In this document: piece by piece, positions 6,760 through 8,442 of the stretch
Position numbering within the stretch: the stretch's first letter is position 1
Layout: each line of letters begins with the position of its first letter
Assembly (NCBI GenBank): GCA_013816685.1
Contig: JACDDX010000060.1
Location: forward strand, 1-8,442
From: Gemmatimonadales bacterium
Lineage (GTDB): Bacteria; Gemmatimonadota; Gemmatimonadetes; Gemmatimonadales; GWC2-71-9
Length of the DNA stretch: 8,442 bases
Direction of reading: 5' to 3'
Translations under genes and position numbers: made by a program
Notes under the pieces: model-generated
Told to the model about the DNA's origin: nothing
Database searches by the model: none
What the model saw: only the letters and a program-made list of their open reading frames with translations

Positions 6760-6777
6760 TATCTCAGGACTGAGCGA
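6760..6777. promoter_or_regulatory. Second candidate MarR operator, upstream of yceI
   Basis: tATCT-CAGGACTG-AGCGa: ATCTCAG, 2-nt centre, CTGAG, with the outer two bases of the right arm diverged. The left half-site TTATCTyAG and right half CTGAG match the site at 6232-6249. It could overlap a -10 (TTATCT 6759-6764) or lie in the 17-bp spacer of a weak TTGGTT (6755-6760) / TTTTAC (6778-6783) promoter; the sequence does not decide. Expected to control the yceI-dioxygenase operon. Confidence 0.6.
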
Positions 6778-6790
6778 TTTTACCCGTCTC

Positions 6791-6796
6791 AAGGAG
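6791..6796 (+). promoter_or_regulatory. Strong ribosome binding site of yceI
   Basis: AAGGAG placed 8 nt before the ATG at 6805. It decides the start against the upstream in-frame ATG at 6733, which would translate through the operator and adds residues unlike the family. Confidence 0.75.
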
Positions 6797-6804
6797 CAGC
6801 AGCC

Positions 6805-7365
6805 ATGACCAGCACCACTCCAGAAACCGCTACCCAGACCTGGGCTATTGACGCGACCCACTCGGTCGTGGAAGTCGCGGCCAAGCATATGATGATCACG
6901 TCGGTCAAGGGACGCTTCGACATCGCCGACGGCAGCATAACCGTTGACGAGACCGACGCCGATCGTTCCAGCGTGGAGGTCGAGATCGCGGCGGGCAGCA
7001 TCGACACCCGGCTGGACCAGCGAGATGAGCATCTCCGCTCGCCCGACTTCCTCGATGCGGCGCAGTTTCCGGTGATCACCTTCCGGAGCCGGCGGGTGCA
7101 GGGCGCCTGGCGCGAGGAGGGCGACCGCTTCACGGTCGTCGGCGATCTCACGATCCGGGGCGTCACCCGGGAGGTGAAGCTCGACGCCACCTTCGAGGGC
7201 CAGGGCAAGGATCCCTGGGGCGGCGAGCGAGTGAGCTTCTCCGCGGACACCAGGATCGACCGACGCGACTTCGGACTCACCTGGAATCAGGCGCTCGAGG
7301 CCGGCGGCCTGCTGGTCGGGAACGATCTGCGAGTTCACCTGGACGTTGAGGCCGTCAAGGCCTGA
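6805..7365 (+). CDS. YceI-like lipocalin-fold protein (cytoplasmic form)
   Basis: 186 residues. YceI proteins form a lipocalin-like beta barrel that binds a long isoprenoid or other amphiphile in the central cavity. Family motifs in order: WAIDATHSVVEVAAKHMMI, SVKGRFDIADGSI, SPDFLDAAQFPVITFRS, GDLTIRGVTREVKLDATF, and RIDRRDFGLTW followed by GLLVGNDLRVHLDVEA. No hydrophobic signal segment precedes the barrel, unlike periplasmic E. coli YceI, so it should act in the cytoplasm. It lies between the marR gene and the ring-cleaving dioxygenase; its stop is within the ribosome site of the latter, which suggests co-translation. A role in sequestering hydrophobic quinones is an attractive but unproven idea from the context. 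Confidence 0.92.
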   Translation: MTSTTPETATQTWAIDATHSVVEVAAKHMMITSVKGRFDIADGSITVDETDADRSSVEVEIAAGSIDTRLDQRDEHLRSPDFLDAAQFPVITFRSRRVQGAWREEGDRFTVVGDLTIRGVTREVKLDATFEGQGKDPWGGERVSFSADTRIDRRDFGLTWNQALEAGGLLVGNDLRVHLDVEAVKA

Positions 7366-7376
7366 GGAGAAGCGAC
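7364..7376 (+). promoter_or_regulatory. Ribosome binding site of the dioxygenase, overlapping the yceI stop
   Basis: The yceI TGA (7363-7365) runs into GAGGAGA (7364-7370), 6 nt before the ATG at 7377. This spacing supports one mRNA and coupled translation. Confidence 0.65.
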
Positions 7377-8360
7377 ATGCCCGGCATCACCGGCTTGCAT
7401 CACGTCACCGCCATAGCGGGCGACGCACAGGAAAACCTCGACTTCTACGCTGGCGTCCTGGGCATGCGCCTGGTCAAGCGCAGCGTCAACCAGGACGTGC
7501 CCGGCACCTACCACCTCTTCTACGCGGACGGCGCCGGCACGCCGGGAACCGACCTCACCTTCTTTCCATGGCCCGATCTCCCGCAAGGCCGGCGGGGGAA
7601 CGGCCTCGCCGTCGAGGTCGCCCTCGCGGTGCCGGTGGGCAGCCTCGAGTTCTGGCGGGACCGGCTTGCGGCGCACCGCGTCGCGAGCGCGGACCCGGTG
7701 GTGCGTTTCGGCGAGTCCACGCTGACCTTCGCCGATCCTCACGGGCTCGGCCTCGCGCTTACCGAGACCGCCGATGACCGGGAGTTCGCCCCCTGGGCCG
7801 AGGGTCCGGTCGCGCCGGCACATCAGATCCGGGGACTGCACGGCGTGCGGCTGTTCGAGCGGGCGCTCGGGCCGACCGCGGCGTTCCTCACCGGCACGCT
7901 GGGCTTCACGAAAATCGCAGACGAGGAAGGCTGGACCCGGCTCGCCGCCGCTCCGGGCGGCTCCGGGCGGGTGATCGATATTCAGGAGCAGCCAGGGGTG
8001 GCGGCCGGCACCTGGGGCACCGGCAGCGTGCATCACGTGGCCTGGCGGGTACCGGATGACGCGACGGAACTCACGGTACGGTCCGACATCCAGCGCGCCG
8101 GCCGGTCTCCGACCGGGGTCATCGACCGGTTCTGGTTCAAGTCGGTCTACTTCAAGGAACCGGGGGGAACCCTGTTCGAGGTGGCGACCGACGGGCCCGG
8201 GTTCGCCGAGGACGAGCCGCTGGAATCGCTGGGCTCGCGTCTGGTGCTCCCACCCTGGCTCGAGGACGACCGCGCCTCGATCGAGTCGGCGCACCCGCCG
8301 TTGCGGGAGCCCGCCTCCAGCGCCAGCAGCGACCGCTTTCTCTCGACACCCCAGCGGTAG
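7377..8360 (+). CDS. VOC-family ring-cleaving dioxygenase / glyoxalase-like protein (MhqO-like)
   Basis: 327 residues, two vicinal-oxygen-chelate halves: about 5-130 (GLHHVTAIAGD, NLDFYAGVLGMRLVKRSVN, GTYHLFYAD, TFFPWPD) and about 150-275 (IRGLHGVRL, SVHHVAWRVPDD, KSVYFKEPGGTLFEVATDGPGFA). Probable Fe(II) ligands are His9 (or His8), His220 (or His219) and Glu268, in the same order as in the hydroquinone dioxygenase PcpA. The closest family from memory is Bacillus MhqO/MhqA, hydroquinone-cleaving or glyoxalase-type enzymes of the MhqR regulon, usually about 310 residues; the substrate here is unknown. The family-like sequence ends near LPPWLEDDRASIE...HPPL (309); residues 310-327 are an extra tail that lies antisense to the conserved end of the methyltransferase. 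A 10-bp tandem duplication is in codons near 193-198. Confidence 0.92.
   Translation: MPGITGLHHVTAIAGDAQENLDFYAGVLGMRLVKRSVNQDVPGTYHLFYADGAGTPGTDLTFFPWPDLPQGRRGNGLAVEVALAVPVGSLEFWRDRLAAHRVASADPVVRFGESTLTFADPHGLGLALTETADDREFAPWAEGPVAPAHQIRGLHGVRLFERALGPTAAFLTGTLGFTKIADEEGWTRLAAAPGGSGRVIDIQEQPGVAAGTWGTGSVHHVAWRVPDDATELTVRSDIQRAGRSPTGVIDRFWFKSVYFKEPGGTLFEVATDGPGFAEDEPLESLGSRLVLPPWLEDDRASIESAHPPLREPASSASSDRFLSTPQR
7951..7970 (+). repeat. Perfect 10-bp tandem duplication inside the dioxygenase gene
   Basis: ctccgggcgg occurs twice head to tail, encoding part of AAPGGSGRV in a surface-like Gly/Ala linker. Loss or gain of one 10-bp unit would shift the frame; the frame is intact as read. Confidence 0.8.
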
Positions 8361-8442
8361 CCGCCCGGGTCACCGTCGCCCCGGACGACGCGATGGCAGG
8401 GGATGACCAGCGCCAGCCGGTTGCTGGCGCACGCGCGTGCGA
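8147..8442 (-). CDS. Methylated-DNA--protein-cysteine methyltransferase (Ada/Ogt C-terminal domain), truncated at window edge
   Basis: The N-terminus lies beyond the right edge; the visible frame (first full codon 8440-8438) is 97 residues to a TAG at 8149-8147. It reads CASNRLALVIPCHRVVRGDG followed by GGYRWGVERKRSLLALEAG. The suicide cysteine is in IPCHRVV (codon 8398-8396). This enzyme removes alkyl groups from O6-alkylguanine by transferring them to that cysteine. GYRWGVERK resembles the Ada-type C-terminal domain more than Ogt's form, but whether an Ada N-terminal regulatory half exists is not visible. Conserved sequence stops near residue 44 (8309); a further 53 or so Ser/Gly-rich residues run antisense through the dioxygenase gene and look like non-conserved read-through. 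The gene is convergent to the dioxygenase. Confidence 0.88.
   Translation of the reverse strand, partial: ARACASNRLALVIPCHRVVRGDGDPGGYRWGVERKRSLLALEAGSRNGGCADSIEARSSSSQGGSTRREPSDSSGSSSANPGPSVATSNRVPPGSLK

Noticed and set aside
7335..8294. 319-codon minus-strand frame opposite the dioxygenase
   Set aside because: Shadow; the real minus-strand gene here is in another frame (PCHR motif) and ends at 8147.

Overview
The window is GC-rich, densely packed bacterial chromosome with very short intergenic gaps, G/C-biased third codon positions and no mobile elements, RNA genes or CRISPR arrays that I can see. Gene content (a DUF1015-serA-serC run, a Geobacter-type citramalate synthase, SufE next to Rho) suggests a Gemmatimonadota-like or other high-GC non-proteobacterial soil or sediment lineage. 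That placement is inference from gene style and was not tested by any search.

Layout, left to right. Positions 1-2980 (+) hold the end of a DUF1015 protein followed by serA and serC, probably one serine-biosynthesis operon (23 bp, then 10 bp gaps; the serC ribosome site overlaps the serA stop). Positions 2982-4519 (-) hold sufE and rho, which overlap by one base (TGATG). rho ends 1 bp from the serC stop. A 122 bp divergent promoter region separates sufE from cimA (4642-6207, +), the acetyl-CoA + pyruvate entry to isoleucine biosynthesis. Positions 6247-8360 (+) hold a MarR-family repressor, a YceI-like protein and a VOC-fold ring-cleaving dioxygenase. At the right edge, on the minus strand, is the C-terminal half of an O6-methylguanine-DNA methyltransferase (PCHR active site), whose reading frame runs antisense into the dioxygenase gene.

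How the genes work together: the left half is amino-acid and housekeeping metabolism (3-phosphoglycerate to phosphoserine; Fe-S sulfur transfer; transcription termination; citramalate). The right part looks like a self-contained stress module. Two similar imperfect palindromes, ATCT-N8-AGAT at 6232-6249 before marR and a related copy at 6760-6777 before yceI, have the architecture I remember for the Bacillus MhqR operator. The repressor and dioxygenase also resemble the MhqR/MhqO pair that handles quinones and hydroquinones.

The most notable observations are: this MhqR-like paired-operator circuit with a YceI protein inserted; a likely leaderless marR whose operator covers its own start codon; a short Rho (373 aa) that lacks the N-terminal helical domain and has lost several aromatic primary-site residues; the sufE-rho overlap; and a 214 bp tail-to-tail antisense overlap between the dioxygenase and the methyltransferase. 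I see no wholly new system, but these are worth follow-up.
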